NCBI RefSeq assembly: GCF_000744115.1
Contig: NZ_JQLG01000004.1
Coordinates: forward strand, 1,296,001-1,360,000
Direction of reading: 5' to 3'
Source: Carnobacterium alterfunditum DSM 5972
Lineage (GTDB): Bacteria > Bacillota > Bacilli > Lactobacillales > Carnobacteriaceae
Length of the DNA: 64,000 bases
A program made the translations under genes and the position numbers. Under the pieces are notes generated by a model. It was not told the DNA's origin. It worked only from the letters and a program-made list of their open reading frames with translations, and did not search any database. Positions 63,618-64,000 of the stretch are shown one piece after another (within the stretch, counting starts at the first letter, position 1; every line of letters starts with the position of its first letter).

Positions 63618-64000
63618 ATGAAAACTAAAAATTTGGTAACAAATGCTGCGGTCGCAGCGGTATATGTTGTAATTACTTCGTTACTTGCCTTCATATCTTT
63701 TGGGGCGATTCAATTTCGTGTAGCTGAAATGTTAAATCATTTAGCTGTATTCAATAAAAAGTATATCTTGGGAATAGTTGGTGGAGTGTTTATTTCCAAT
63801 CTTTTTTTCTCAACTATGGTGGTGTATGACGTTGTGTTTGGCGTTGCGCATTCACTTTTATCTTTACTTATAATGAGCGGTATAACAAGAAAAATAACGA
63901 ATGTTTGGCTGAAAATGAGTGTGAACACGATTGTTTTCACTCTTGGTTCAGCTCTGATAGCATGGGAATTGTATTTAGCGTTGCAGTTACCATTCTGGCT
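63618..64000 (+). CDS. queT: QueT transporter family, queuosine-precursor ECF S component (partial)
   Basis: The first 127 residues of a membrane protein are visible, cut by the window edge. It has at least four hydrophobic segments, and FRVAEMLNHLAVFNKKY near residues 33-49 is typical of QueT. The preQ1 riboswitch directly upstream supports uptake of a queuosine precursor. It would use the shared ECF energy module encoded elsewhere. The ATG at 63618 has AGGAGG just before it. Confidence 0.92.
   Translation, partial: MKTKNLVTNAAVAAVYVVITSLLAFISFGAIQFRVAEMLNHLAVFNKKYILGIVGGVFISNLFFSTMVVYDVVFGVAHSLLSLLIMSGITRKITNVWLKMSVNTIVFTLGSALIAWELYLALQLPFW

Overview
The window looks like low-GC Firmicutes chromosome of the order Lactobacillales. 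The best fit is Carnobacterium or a close relative; the genus is an inference from gene content and order, not from a database match. Supporting signs are the small SRP RNA next to dnaX-ebfC-recR-yaaL, the tmk-darA-holB-yabA-trmN6-rsmI run, the rpoE-pyrG-fba-murA-rho-rpmE run, a single-gene folT behind a THF riboswitch, a class II ribonucleotide reductase, and ISL3 insertion sequences. No rRNA, tRNA, CRISPR array or prophage was seen.

Layout. 1-316: start of an ABC-transporter ATPase on the minus strand, cut by the window edge. 521-667: SRP RNA and its terminator. 678-2177: first ISL3 element. 2301-12560: a plus-strand replication, repair and modification block (DnaX, EbfC, RecR, an Orn/Lys/Arg-decarboxylase relative, Tmk, a c-di-AMP PII-like protein, HolB, YabA, TrmN6, a GIY-YIG protein, RsmI). 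12674-23888: mostly minus-strand metabolism and stress genes (MscL, FAD oxidoreductase, ProBA, P-type ATPase, NrdJ) with a plus-strand lipoprotein and MgsA. 24097-26948: peptidase remnant, FolT, Nudix, a structured non-coding segment, Ohr and a tautomerase. 26953-30049: a minus-strand set of HAD phosphatase, HD phosphohydrolase and LipL. 30255-37689: the conserved rpoE to rpmE block. 38141-39412: an unusual protein of three fused RidA domains. 39638-44649: selenium genes (SelU, SelD), a flavodoxin with a broken FMN-binding partner, and an M28 peptidase. 44917-46287: amino-acid symporter. 46770-52847: a PTS catabolic operon (EIIA, kinase, EIIBC, dehydrogenase) followed by its PRD/EII-domain regulator. 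52897-54617: second ISL3 copy abutting a decayed relative. 54779-64000: LemA, an unrecognised protein, Ddl, MurF, a BI-1 family protein, CshA, AcpS, MazEF and the start of QueT behind a preQ1 riboswitch.

How the genes work together. The conserved blocks handle DNA replication and repair, translation, CTP and glycolytic supply, peptidoglycan precursors (MurA, Ddl, MurF) and transcription termination. RNA-level control is prominent: a CTP-sensing pyrG attenuator, THF and preQ1 riboswitches, a premature terminator in the cshA leader, and probable tandem NrdR boxes upstream of nrdJ. SelD would supply selenophosphate to SelU for 2-selenouridine in tRNA. The PTS operon resembles the gene set of the E. 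coli cryptic cmt/ygg cluster and probably imports and oxidises a sugar alcohol or related sugar.

The most interesting leads are the three-domain RidA protein (a possible single-chain version of the normal RidA trimer), a nested structured RNA candidate at 25798-25942, the PTS operon with a 46-bp perfect palindrome in the regulator leader, and the unrecognised protein at 55545-56303. I see no clear new defence system or mobile island; most of the window is ordinary core genome.
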